A stretch of 64,000 bases of DNA from Ryuthela nishihirai (Eukaryota; Arthropoda; Arachnida; Araneae; Heptathelidae), in contig JAWZYU010000018.1 of the NCBI GenBank assembly GCA_038380435.1, forward strand, positions 49,586,251 to 49,650,250, read 5' to 3'. Positions 44,811 through 55,899 of the stretch are shown one piece after another. The translations under genes were made by a program, and so were the position numbers. Under the pieces are notes generated by a model. That model did not search any database. It was not told the DNA's origin and worked only from the letters and a program-made list of their open reading frames with translations. Within the stretch, counting starts at the first letter, position 1, and each line of letters starts with the position of its first letter.

Positions 44811-45172
44811 GGGGCTGGGTGTTGGCTCATTCAGTAGCGTGCCAGGCTCATAATCTGCTTTTCTCAGGTTCGAGGGCCACCTATGCATTATTTCAGCTAA
44901 ATTTCCTCCCTACCCTCGGTAAAAGAGGGAGCAGCGTTGGGCTTCGAAAGGCAGCAGTTCTTTGGATGGGACGTTAGGTCGTGTCCTGTGTATATATGTG
45001 AGCTTACCCTGCGCACATTAGAGAACATTCTGATGTCCTTGACTAGAGGCTACCATCTATCTCCAATGGGTCCTTTACCCAAAACTTCTCTGAGCCCCTG
45101 GTGTCTTTGTGACTTAGCCATTTAACTCGTAGTGTACAAAAAAGTGCCACTCAGACATAAAAAAGCTCAACC
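44811..45172 (+). mobile_element. SINE-1 copy, old, with TSD
   Basis: The head has GTTGGCTCATTCAGTAGCG, CTCATAATCTGC (CAT in the anticodon position) and AGGTTCGAGGGCC. The body and the GTACAAAAAAGTGCCACTCAG tail match the family. CATTATTTTTG before and CATTTTTTTTG after form an imperfect TSD. Confidence 0.9.
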
Positions 45173-45246
45173 TCATTTTTTTTGTTGTTATCTCTATTTT
45201 GTCACACTTCAAGTACACTGACAATAACTAATCTCATAATCTAGAT

Positions 45247-45455
45247 TAAGGGTTCTCAACCTAGGGTAAGCGGTAAAAGTTTTTGGAGTACGCCGTGAGA
45301 GCTCAAAAGTCGCTAGATATATGTGATATATATATGTTTTATATTATTCCCATTGTTATACTATAACTATAGTTTTATCTCTCTACACAAGGGGTACGCC
45401 AGTTACACACACATTTACAGGGGGTTAATGAAGCATAAAAGTTTGAGAACCACTG
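45247..45455 (-). mobile_element. hAT-type MITE, third copy, at palindrome edge
   Basis: Reverse orientation of the 28.5-kb family: ends GTTTGAGAACCACTG at 45441-45455 and starts TAAGGGTTCTCAACC at 45247. Flanks ATCTAGAT and CTCTAGAC agree at six of eight positions, an 8-bp TSD. About 20 bp of its right end reappear at 50866-50887 as the outer edge of the opposite palindrome arm. Confidence 0.9.
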
Positions 45456-47204
45456 CTCTAGACTTCTAGTCGTGCTCTCCCCTTCTTGCGGATGTGGATC
45501 CTTCTCACGAAATACGTCAAATGTTATTTATGCAAATGTATGCGAAAACATCTGCCCCTCACTGTATGTACATACACTGCTAGTAAATGCCTCTCTGAAA
45601 AATGAATCTGACGTACAATACTGCAGCTGTCCAGTAGACAGATACGAAGTTAAATAGAAGAGAAATTCGCAGTGGCTATGTAGAATTATCGTTTCAGCCA
45701 CATAAACTACAACAGCTAGGCGTGAGAATTATGAAAACTAACCTGCTTTTAAAATGGTCTGCGAAACTAAACATATGCTTCGGCTTATTACGTTATCCCT
45801 CTAAGCTTGGTTAATTTAAATCTTTCACCGTCGAACGAGATGGATAAGGGGAACGTTAAATTTCCTTGTAATATTTAACAACTGATTCGCGTAAAGGTCA
45901 AAACCAATTCAAGTACAGACTGTCAAATAAATCTATTTACAATTCAATTTTTTTACCGTTTTATTTTCTATTGGAAATCACTGTTTGTAAATTTTGGAAT
46001 ATTATCTAAAATTTATTTACATAGATTTCCATTATTTAAACAGAAATTAAAACCGAAAACTGAAAAAACAAATTGGTAATTGAGAAAAAGGCAAATTATT
46101 TATAAAAAAAATGTATATTTTGTAATTTGTCTCCTAAAAAGCAAAATAATAATAATAATAAAACACTGAAGCATCCGATGGTGAAACAACTCGCTGAAAC
46201 TGTATTCACTTAAAAGGAAGATAAAGCTCCGATTCACGTGGTAAATATTTATAACCTCCGACAGTCCCGTAAAACAAGCATTCTTTTGACACATAACCCT
46301 TCCAGATATGTCAACAGGTTAGAGAGAGATAGTGGAATAGCCATTTGACCAACAGAAACAAACCAACAAACCGAAAAATTAGGACAGAAAAGCAATAGGA
46401 AAATAGGTAACAAGTCAACTATTTAAAGAAAATGAGTTCAAGGAATTCAGTTCATTCCAGAGACAGCACTTAAAGAACTAGATTAGTTTTCTGCATTCTA
46501 CCTCTTTCACCTGCTCCACCCTTCATTTTCTTTCCTCTCATATCATAGATTTGGCGAAAATCAGGTAGAGAAAGAGCCTCATATCTTTTTACCTAAATTG
46601 ATCGATATCTATATATTATAGATAATAAAATCTAAAACGTTTACTGAGTATCATTGTGTTCGCGTGTCACACACTGTCACGCGTGTCTAGAATTATTGTC
46701 TTTTGATTTACATTCCAGCTTCAAATGATCTGTTGAAGGCTTTCAATATTGAAAATAATGAATGAGATACAAAGTTTAGTTCCTGAGAAAACCAAGTCGC
46801 TGATGTAATTTCATTCTCTTCTCTTACTGATTCTAATCTAAGACTACTATTGGATAATAAATTTTACATCTACGTTTTAATAAAAAAGTGAATGTTATCG
46901 CATTATCTTTATTACAGTTGTTTTTTAATCGCAATATCCCAAATTGTAATAAGCTTATGAAGTGTATAGTCATCAGTATCGTGATATACACTCAATGTCC
47001 ACTGCAGTTGAAAACAGAGGTATGCTGATATACCTAATCGATGATATACCAAGAATGCAGTTTTCGCAAAATTCATTTTAATTTAGAGACAAAAGTTACG
47101 TTTAAATTGTATTTGAATTAGAATGTAATTCACAACGCTAGCAATTCACATTGTCGAAACGAAACTTAAAATATATTAGCAGTGGTCAGAGAAGTAATAC
47201 ACAT

Positions 47205-47400
47205 TAAAAAATAAATTAGTCACCAAGGTTTGACAGAATTCTATCAGTTTCATATGTCATGGAGAAGATTTGTAAGGAACGCGAGGCTTCATGCGGAAAG
47301 ACAAATCAAACATCAATGCCTTACCACGAGCTCGATCCCAGGCCCCTGTGAGTAGTAGCCAAACGCGTTAACCACAAGGCCACCTGTACAGCACGGAAGT
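47205..47400 (-). mobile_element. SINE-2 copy in left palindrome arm
   Basis: Minus-strand head at right (GTGGCCTTGTGGTTAACGCG) with the B box at GGGATCGAGCTCG, body GATAGAATTCTGTCAAACC. Mirrored by 48940-49135. Confidence 0.8.
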
Positions 47401-47550
47401 TTATTCTCCGTAAAATAAAGTATGCCTGATGAATTACATTATTATTATTATTTGCATATATTGAAAGTTCTGAAGAGAAGGTTTCTTTGCAGAAAAAATT
47501 TAAGATACTTTCAGAATTTCGCCATCATTTCTATTTCGTTTAATTTATGA

Positions 47551-47640
47551 GGCGGGGTGGTTCAGTCCTTAGCGCGCCAGGCTCGTAATATGCAGTTCCC
47601 AGGTTCGAGTACCAGCTGGGTCAGCGTTGTGACTTAGAAA
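47551..47640 (+). mobile_element. SINE-1 head in left palindrome arm
   Basis: GGCGGGGTGGTTCAGTCC, TAGCGCGCCAGGCTCGTAAT, GGTTCGAGTACC, GGGTCAGCGTTG. It stops after about 85 bp, with no tail. Mirrored by 48700-48783. Confidence 0.85.
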
Positions 47641-47710
47641 ATGTTATATAAAATTACACCATTACACAATTAAGTTACACCATTTAATGGAATATTAATT
47701 CTTCTGTCAG

Positions 47711-48633
47711 TATTGACCGATACCCCACCATTTTTTTTTGGTATTTTCCAATACATTTAAAAAACATATTTTTTCTATTTTTTCCTTTTTAGATTTTTTT
47801 GTTTCGTTGAAAAAAAATGGCCGTTACCAGTTGGCACTTTTTTTTTCTTCGTTCATTTCGTAACACCTAAAAACTCCAAATTATTTTTTCAGATATATAA
47901 TTTACAGAATTCACGATTCATCGAGTTACAGATAATTGAGAATCCAATGCACCTTATAGTAGCATAAAGGTTAACGTATTTCAATCCTCTTAAAACTTTC
48001 AAGAATTACTATTATCCTAGTAACTGTTGGAAAAAAGCTTCATTAAAACAAAAACCCTTTTCTATGTTAAAAAGAAATATTAGCGATTTGTTTTCTTTTA
48101 CCTCCTTTTCCAGAATGTGAAAAACTGTGCTTAATTACACCTTTAGGCAATGCTCATTTCATTTTATTAAGAAGCTTGTTATAGACACTACTCTTTAGGA
48201 CAACGCGATTGATGCATTTGCAGTCCCTGAGATAAAAATTAAACTACACCAAGATTTATAATAAAGAAAATCACAGGTAATATCCCTCGAGGAATGGTAC
48301 GGATCAAATTTTTTGCAGGGGAAAAAAAATTAGTTTCGCCTCGAGTGGCCTACGAACCCATGTATGCCACTCAAGGCGAAACTCATTGTTCCGACAAAGC
48401 ATTGCATAGTAGATTAATTTTCATTTTATTGCATACGTTAAACGTGAACTGAAATTGAATTTTTTCAGGTCATTATCATTTCGATGAGTAGAAGCCAAGA
48501 GAGGTTAGAGAAAAAAAATTCTAGTCAATCCCTGAACACATATACAAAAACGCATTCCACTAAAATTGGGTATTTCTCAACCGCCGAGCTACAGAACACA
48601 GCTACCTATAGCCTACCGAGCCTGGACACCGCA
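47711..48633. other. Palindrome spacer, single copy, with an 18-bp hairpin
   Basis: 923 bp between the arms with no matching partner. It is T- and A-rich, with no coding frame. At 48332-48349 and 48366-48383 an 18-bp inverted repeat with one mismatch (AGTTTCGCCT / AGGCGAAACT) forms a hairpin with a 16-nt loop. Confidence 0.8.
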
Positions 48634-48699
48634 CTGACAGAAGAATTAATATGCCATTAAATGGTGTAATGGTGTAATTTTATATAACATTGATCTAAG

Positions 48700-48783
48700 T
48701 CACAACGCTGACCCAGCTGGTACTCGAACCTGGGAACTGCATATTACGAGCTTGGCGCGCTAACGACTGAACCACCCCCGCCT
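48700..48783 (-). mobile_element. SINE-1 head in right palindrome arm
   Basis: Mirror copy of 47551-47640. It reads CCCCCGCCTC at its outer edge, retaining a GGCGGGGGTGG start that is one G longer than in the left arm. Confidence 0.85.
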
Positions 48784-48939
48784 CATAAATTAAACGAAAT
48801 AGAAATGATGTCGAAATTCTGAAATTATCTTAAATTTTTTCTGCAAAGAAACCTTCTCTTCAGAACTTTCAATATATGCAAATAATGTAATTCATCAGGC
48901 ATACTTTATTTTACGGAGAATAAACTTCCGTGTTGTACA

Positions 48940-49135
48940 GGTGGCCTTGTGGTTAACGCGCTTGGCTACTACTCACAGGGGCCTGGGATCGAGCTCGTGG
49001 TAAGGCATTGATGTTTGGTTTGTCTTTCCTCATGAAGCCTCGCCTTCCTTACAAATCTTCCCCATGACATATGAAACTGATAGAATTCTGTCAAATCTTG
49101 GTGGCTAATTTATTTTTTAATGTGTATTACTTCTC
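48940..49135 (+). mobile_element. SINE-2 copy in right palindrome arm
   Basis: GTGGCCTTGTGGTTAACGCG, CTTGGCTACTACTCACAGGG, GGGATCGAGCTCG, GGCATTGATGTTTGG, CTGATAGAATTCTGTC. Mirror of 47205-47400. Confidence 0.82.
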
Positions 49136-50887
49136 TGACCACTGGTAACATATTTTAAGTTTCGTTTCGACAATGTGAATTGCTAGCGTTGTGAATTACA
49201 TTCTAATTCAGATACAATTTAAACATAACTTTTGTCTCTAAATTAAATGAATTTTGCAAAAACTGCGTTCTTGGTATATCATCGATTAGGTATATCAGCA
49301 TACCTCTGTTTTCAACTGCAGTGAACATTCAGCGTATATCACGATACTGATGACTATACACTTCATAAGCTTATTACAATTTGGGATATTGCGATTAAAA
49401 AACAACTGTAATAAAGATAATGCGATAACATTTACTTTTTTATTAAAACGTAGATGTAAAATTTATTATCCAATAGTAGTCTTAGATTAGAATCAGTAAG
49501 AGAAGAGAATGAAATTACATCAGCGACTTGGTTTTCTCAGGAACTAAATTATGTATCTCATTCATTATTTTCAATATTGAAAGCCTTCAACAGATCATTT
49601 GAAGCTGGAATGTAAATCAAAAGACAATAATTCTAGACACGCGTGACAGTGTGTGACACGCGAACACAATCATACTCAGTAAATGTTTTAGATTTTATTA
49701 TCTATAATATATAGATATCGATCAATTTAGGTAAAAAGATATGAGGCTCTTTCTCTACCTGATTTTCGCCAAATCTATGATATGAAATAAAAGAAAATGA
49801 AGGGTGGAGCAGGTGAAAGAGGTAGAATGCAGAAAACTAATCTAGTTCTTTAAGTGCTGTCTCTGGAATGAACTGAATTCCTTGAACTCATTTTCTTTAA
49901 ATAGTTGACTTGTTACCTATTTTCCTATTGCTTTTCTGTCCTAATTTTTCGGTTTGTTGGTTTGTTTCTGTTTGTCAAATGGCTATTCCATATCTCTCTC
50001 TAACCTGTTGACATATCTGGAAGGGTTATGTGTCAAAAGAATGCTTGTTTTACGGGAGTGTCGGAGGCTATAAAAATTTACCATGTGAATCGGAGCTTTA
50101 TCTTCCTTTTAAGTGAATACAATTTCAGCGAGTTATTTCACCATCGGATGCTTAAGTGTTTTATTATTATTATTGTTTTGCTTTTTATGCGACAAATAAC
50201 AAAATAGGCATTTTTTTTTATAAATAATTTGCCTTTTTCTCAATTACTAATTTGTTTTTTCAGTTTTCAGTTTTAATTTCTGTTTAAATAATGGAAATCT
50301 ATGTAAATAAATTTTAGATAATATTCCAAAATTTACAAACAGTGATTTCCAATAGAAAATAAAACGGTAAAAAAATTGAATCGTAAATAGATTTATTTGA
50401 CAGTCTGTACTTGAATTGGTTTTGACCTTTAGGCGAATCAGTTGTTAAATATTACAAGGAAATTTAACGTTCCCCATATCCATCTCATTCGACGGTGAAA
50501 GATTTAAATTAACCAAGCTTAGAGGGATAACGTAATAAGCCGAAGAATATGTTAAGTTTCGCAGACCATTTTAAAAGCAGGTTAGTTTTCATAATTCTCA
50601 CGCCTAGCTGTTGTAGTTTATGTGGCTGAAACGATAATTCTACATAGCGACTGCGAATTTCTCTTCTATTTAACTTCGTATCTATCTACTGGACAGCTGC
50701 AGTATTGTACGTCAGATTCATTCTTCAGAGAGGCATTTACGAGCAGTGTATGTGCATACAGTGAGGGGCAGATCTTTTCCCATACATTTGCTTAAATAGC
50801 ATTTGACGTATTTCGTGAGAAGGATCCACATCCGCAAGAAGGGGAGAGCACGACTAGAGTCTACAGCAGTGGTTCTCAAACTTTTGA

Positions 50888-51239
50888 TTTAACGAAAAAA
50901 GTTAAATGAAGAATCAGGGCAGAAAGTAGCGACAAAATGGTTTACAAATTTCTCTTTATCTGTAATATCATTCGAAATCCTGCGGCTATATTATTAGAAA
51001 TTCCATTGACCTTGGTGACTGAGGAATACTCGTTTTCAATAATTTTTAGTTAAATCACCTAACATCACGTAACAATGTAAATGTATATTCAAGTTAATGA
51101 AAGATTTAGAAAATATGAATAATGATATTTTATTGCTACCTTGTCAATCTATCTAGAATGATTTTTTTCCTTTATTTGTAACATAAATGCGTTTTTCTCA
51201 ACCATCTTTGAATAAATTGCTCTCTCAATGCTCTACCAC
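50888..51239. other. AT-rich stretch, no gene seen
   Basis: No repeat copy or coding frame. The hAT MITE sequence does not continue past 50887. Confidence 0.5.
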
Positions 51240-51476
51240 CTGGCCATCGATGGACTTGGATAGGCCGCCGACCATCACGAGATGTTAAAGGATAACACTT
51301 GTGCAGGACCCCGCGAACGTCAAAAAACGCCTTGAAATGTACCATGGGACTCCATGTCCTAATTTCAGCTGCCCAGTGGATCCCCTCTTCTCTGAATTCT
51401 GAAGAGCCTTTTGACATGGTCATTTAGCACATTGTTTAAAAAAAAAGTGCCACCTATAGGTAAAACAACCCAATTC
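51240..51476 (+). mobile_element. SINE-1 3' two-thirds, plus strand, old
   Basis: CATCGATGGACTTGGATAGG, CCATCACGAGATGTTAAAGG, CTTTTGACATGGTCATTTAG and GTGCCACCTATAGGTAAAAC follow SINE-1 order with many changes and a deletion in the middle. The head is missing. Confidence 0.7.
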
Positions 51477-51683
51477 TACCATTTAGATTTCAGATTTCCA
51501 TCATGAGTCGTCTGCAATATTCATTTAAATTTTGCCTTTTTCTGAATTCTAATGGGGGAAATTCAAACTGTTGAGAGAATGGAAAATGAAATTTCGGTAA
51601 CCTTAAAATACCTCAACCTGGAATAAAATATAAGCTTACTTTAATAATATTATTGTACTGGAATATGTAATCTCGAAGTGGAC

Positions 51684-52290
51684 TGTGTTGTTTTACATCT
51701 GAGTGGTATTTTTATGCACGCAATGGGCTAAATGGCCAGCTACGAGGAACCCAAGAACTCAGAGAAGGTTGGGTTGGGTTGGTTTACCTCTGAGCGGCAC
51801 TTTTGTGCAGACAATGGGCTAAATGGCCAGGTCACATGGACCCCGAAGGCTCAGAGAAGGTTGGGGGAGGGGACCCACTGGAACAGCTGTTGGGAGACAG
51901 ATGGTAGCCTCCCGTCAAGGCCATCCAGCGTGTTCTTTAACGTGCACAGGGTATGGCTCTCCTGCACACGGGGCCACGGCTTAACGTCCCATCCGACGGA
52001 CAGCGGCCTTTCCAAGCCCATCGGTGTCCCCTACTGACCGTTGGCAGGGCGGGGAATGTTGCGGAGATAAATCTCAACGCTGACCCATCTGGGACTCGAA
52101 CCTGGGAACTACAGATTACGAGCCTGACGCGCTACCGACTGAACCACCCCCGCCCCAGAGAAGGTTGGTAAAGGGGATCCATTTTCTTACAGGGATGTAC
52201 TCGGAAACTTTCTTAGGAGTGGGGGTGGTGGAGTTTTACATGTTTGAGAATAACGGGTGTTTTAACGTGCTTTAGCCTCTTATTTTGGAG
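51684..52290 (-). mobile_element. Old SINE-1, minus strand, split by a younger SINE-1
   Basis: The tail part 51684-51772 (GTTGTTTTACATCTGAGTGG, CAATGGGCTAAATGGCC, CCAAGAACTCAGAGAAGG) resumes at 52157 (AGAGAAGGTTGGTAAAGGGG, ATCCATTTTC) and decays after about 52290. The interruption is a complete SINE-1. Confidence 0.8.
51773..52156 (-). mobile_element. Full-length young SINE-1 with perfect 12-bp TSD
   Basis: AGAGAAGGTTGG at 51761-51772 and 52157-52168 flank a complete 384-bp SINE-1. On the minus strand it reads GGGGCGGGGGTGGTTCAGTC, CTCGTAATCTGTAG, GGTTCGAGTCCC, then the whole body to a GGTAAACCAACCCAACC tail. Body words match the majority of other copies almost everywhere, so this is one of the youngest copies in the window. 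Confidence 0.96.
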
Positions 52291-53433
52291 GACTTCCGTA
52301 CAAAATAAATATTATTTAAGCCTACAAAGAAGGGGGTTGATAACTTTCCCCCAAGGTAAGCCATTCTAACCTCGAGTATCTGATAAAATATTTTATTTTG
52401 ATTGGAACCATTTTGATGGAAATATAAATATGTTAAGAAAGGGTATTTAGCCCCTTTTCAATTATATTGCAAGGAACTATCAATAATTTAAAATGTAAAG
52501 GGCTTAAATTTTGAATTTTAAAAATAAAAAAATTCTGACGTTATATGCCTGAAATTATTGCAAATAATTCAATAAAAAAAAGTAAAAGAAAAGTGCTCCA
52601 AATTAATATAAGCTATTTTTCTTTTTCAGAGAATGATACTTTTCACCAAAAAAATGTATGAAATTAGACTATGAAGTTCAGATTTATGAAATCAGATTTA
52701 TGAAATTAACCCTTGGAATGAAGAAAAAAAATCGAATCCCATATAGATATAAATTGTATTGTCATCAATATATCCTGCGTGGTATTTATCACAATTATCC
52801 TAAGTAACGACAGCTTAATAGACTATCCTATTGAATTAACTATACTAGTAGAACAAATAAAATATCCTTTACTGATAATATCGTTCCGAAGTCAAATATT
52901 TTCTATATATCCAACTATTTCTTGAAGCGAAAGAAATGAAAAAAAGCTATTAGCTCCTGGTGCAGTGAATTAGCATTGACGTAGAATGAATGGCAACAGT
53001 TAGACCATGGTAGACTATGAAATTTTCCAGCTGAGGTTTTTTATTAATCATTGGTTGAACTTCTGTCTCTCTGGTGATTATTGGTTGACCTATTTCTCTC
53101 TCATCATCATCAGTTGAACTACTCTTTCTGTTATCATCATTGGTTGACAGACAAGTGATTGATAGATCATTGACCAATGAGAACGATAGAAGAATCAAAT
53201 CCGCAGTTTCGTAGTCCCGCCTAATATAGTGTTTGACAAACACACTAGGTCACTGGACTAAATTGTAATTTTTTGAAGAAGCCTTTAGGATCCGTCTGAT
53301 TTTCAGGGGAACTGCAGTTATTATGTTGTTACGACAGATGAACGTGCTACAATGAACGTGTCATTTGATGTATCATTTTGATGCTCGCATGTGCTACAGC
53401 GTGAGAATTATCACCACCACTTCAAATAACTTA
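52291..53433. other. No gene seen; TTGGTTGA-rich short array at 53045-53170
   Basis: ATCATTGGTTGA, ATTATTGGTTGA, ATCATCAGTTGA and ATCATTGGTTGA occur at ~30-50-bp intervals with TCTCTCT-type spacers. The words resemble the interior of family A and B MITEs. The 97-codon minus frame over it (52950-53243) is not supported as a gene. Confidence 0.45.
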
Positions 53434-53908
53434 ACTTAAAAAATAAAAATATGAAAAATATGTATTTTTTAATTTAATTAAATTTGCAATGTAATTAAAT
53501 AATTTTTATAACAAATTTTCTTGAAAGTAAGCTTAAAACATATTCACAGTTAATCGGTAAATACGAAATAAAAACGAAAATCTATATCAATATTTCTTGC
53601 GAATAAAACAAAACTAATAATAAAATTCTTTTTAAATTATTTCTGTTTCTGCTTTTAAAGATATCTGCTCTATTTCATGTTAAATGACTTATGACACAGA
53701 CTGCCAATAACAGTCTTATAATTAAAAAAGTCTAAAGCAACACGTTGAAAAAAATACAAATGAGAGTCAAGGGTAGCATTCTGCACAAGGGAAAACAAAC
53801 CTTTCTCTTTCGCTTGTATTTGACGTAAGCAAGGGACTTACAGAGTCCTAACGTCATTATACGTACCGTAAACGTTTGAATAGGGCACGGCTACTGAATA
53901 CGAATTAT
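53434..53908 (-). repeat. 475-bp dispersed repeat, inverted partner of 42207-42681
   Basis: Reverse complement of the segment at 42207-42681, about 95-96% identical by eye. Sequence on either side does not match the flanks of the other copy. Class unknown; no coding frame. Confidence 0.9.
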
Positions 53909-54435
53909 ATAAGTTGTTGTAATTAAAGGAATTAGAGTGTGAAGGAAAAACGTAGTTTGTTTTAGTCTGTGTAATATAAAGAAGCAATGTTTTTATTTAG
54001 TGTGTTCTCGGGAAATTATATAAGTTTATTAGTGTTGATCCTGCTAGAGGACTGATCAGAAAAAGAAGGATGCTTAGGATACTTAAAGATGTGGCTGAGG
54101 AGATTATATATTAGTCGAACAAGCTGAGCTGATCTCAACTTTTCTGTAGGAAGAGTTCATCATTTGATGCATAGTTATGTTTAGTTTATTTAGAAATTCG
54201 TAAGGTTATTCTTTATAGATTGCAGATTTGTTCATAAATATGATTGTGCCACTTAGTAAATGATGTAAAAAGCCTTATTTTATGCTTTGAATGCAGATAG
54301 TAAGAATTATAGAAGAAACAACTCTTGGTATGAATAGTAATAAGTTCTACTGAAGATTTATTTTTATACTGATGAATATTTGTGTTGGGTGACTTTAGTT
54401 AATATAAATGATTTTATTCATTCTTTTGCACTAAA

Positions 54436-54555
54436 TTACATTACTTTAGAATTATAATTGTTAAATACTATTTTTGAATTCACTCCCAGTTTCATTTCAA
54501 GCTGAGCGTTAATTCAAAAATAGTATTTAACAATAATAATTCTAAAATAATGTAA
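54436..54555. repeat. 45-bp inverted repeat (hairpin) with 30-bp loop
   Basis: Arms 54436-54480 and 54511-54555 are inverted complements at 43 of 45 positions (shared core TAAATACTATTTTTGAATT). AT-rich. It could be a tiny MITE or a structured RNA. No TSD identified. Confidence 0.85.
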
Positions 54556-55899
54556 TTTATCCATTAAATTCATAACAATATTAATATATATATATATAAC
54601 AAGAATATAGTGTTAATAATCAATTTTCGTTTGAAACTATTCCTATGTAGGATGATCTGCTTTTTATACAAAAGGGAAGTGTTCCCCTCCTACACACACT
54701 CATATGATTATTAATCCCTCTATATGTCCACAACAACCTAAGAACCTCAGTATACAAGTTTGATTTGCGACCGATTACACTGTCTACTTTCCAAAACATG
54801 ATCTTGATTTGCGTTCATAGCCATGGAGCATTCATTTGTCAAAGGCGACAATCTTTCTTCTAGTCACCTTCAATTTCCGGCGCTTTGACGCGATGCATTG
54901 TTCGTTCCTTCAAATATTTCTATGCCGTCATAAACATTTATTATAAGCGTACTTCGTCTAAAGTGTTCCCTCTATAAAAGTTCCTTTCGAAATTCCACTT
55001 TCCAGGTGCACACGTCAACGAAATGGGGGCCCGATGCAAAATGTCGGTCCTTCTCATCCGACTGAATCTCATGTCTTATTCACACGTAAAAGATAGTTCC
55101 AACTCGGCATAAAATGAATGACGATTATAAATATATGCATAAACTTCTCTACCTGGTAGCGCTCTCTCTTTATGCCTGTGCATACATCCATAGAATCTTG
55201 GCGCATTATTTCGCACTCCCGCCCTCTAAAGTTCAATGCCCCGTGTTTTGCAAGCTTTGCAGCGATTCTGACCTTTATGTCTTCCCTACGCGTTCCCAGG
55301 AGTGGCTTACATTGAGCCACATGACCTGGAATAACTTGCTCGGAAGCACATCCCTCATCCGGGATGCCGCCTCTCATCCAGGATCGATAGACGCATGGCG
55401 TGTCCCACTTCTGCAGTGAGCTTCGTCGACGAAGTGGTCTCCACTGATGAAGAAACTCATGGTATACAAGCGGCGTCACTTCATTCTATAATCCTTTGTA
55501 CTCCTGAAGTGTTTCAGCAAAATTTTCGCATTTTGAAATAGCATTTTAATAGTTGGCTTGCGTGTTGTTTCATATCCCAGTTTTGTACGTGGTGAAGGTA
55601 TAGTGTAGTCATATGTCCGGTGTTATACTTAACAGTCTATTTTCAATCTTCATTACATGACCAATGTAGATTTATGAACTGCCTCCATTTTGTCTGGCTT
55701 TTATGTATTCTTTAAACCAAAGCAGAATCGTAATAAATGTAACGTTATCAAGATTAGTTTTGAGGTATGAAAGAAAAACACTAATTTGCTTGATTTTGAA
55801 TATATATATGTAGGCATATTGAATCTTAAATATACAGTGAATGGTCTATGGCTGGCAGTTCTAGGCTAGAAATTTAAGATAAGTTATAGATAATAGACG
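54556..55899. other. No confirmed gene; unidentified minus-strand frame at 55069-55479
   Basis: Composition is more balanced at 54780-55480. The minus strand has a 136-codon frame (MTPLVYHEFLHQWRPLRRRS..., VRIAAKLAKHGALNFRG) and the plus strand an overlapping 101-codon frame. I recognise neither. If one is real the arginine-rich minus frame is the better candidate, possibly a TE remnant. Confidence 0.3.

Larger units (their letters stand above)
45437..47710 (+). repeat. Left arm of a 5.45-kb palindrome
   Basis: Reverse complement of 48634-50887. Paired coordinates sum to 96323-96344 from outer edge to inner edge, so indels along 2.26 kb are few. By eye about 95-96% identical. The arm contains host-like AT-rich DNA, a SINE-2 (47205-47400) and a SINE-1 head (47551-47640). 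The inner edge is at CTTCTGTCAG (47701-47710), the outer edge inside a hAT MITE. No gene frame is conserved between the arms that I can support. Confidence 0.96.
48634..50887 (-). repeat. Right arm of the palindrome
   Basis: Reverse complement of 45437-47710. It includes only the last ~22 bp of the hAT MITE (CAGTGGTTCTCAAAC at 50866), whereas the left side has the whole MITE. So the left side is the more complete one and the breakpoint fell inside the MITE. Differences between the arms are scattered substitutions and a 13-bp indel near 47665/48672. Confidence 0.96.

Noticed and set aside
45437..50887. Palindrome as a giant foldback transposon or hAT composite element
   Set aside because: The hAT ends at the outer edges face the wrong way to bound the palindrome, no TSD flanks it, and the arms contain truncated SINEs in mirror copies. 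Inverted duplication of ordinary DNA explains it better.
54030..54060. GTTGATCCTGCTAG resembling the start of 18S rRNA
   Set aside because: The match ends after about 14 bases and nothing downstream resembles rRNA; chance.
55069..55479. 136-codon minus-strand frame as a confident host gene
   Set aside because: No recognisable domain, no clear splice sites and an overlapping antisense frame of similar length.
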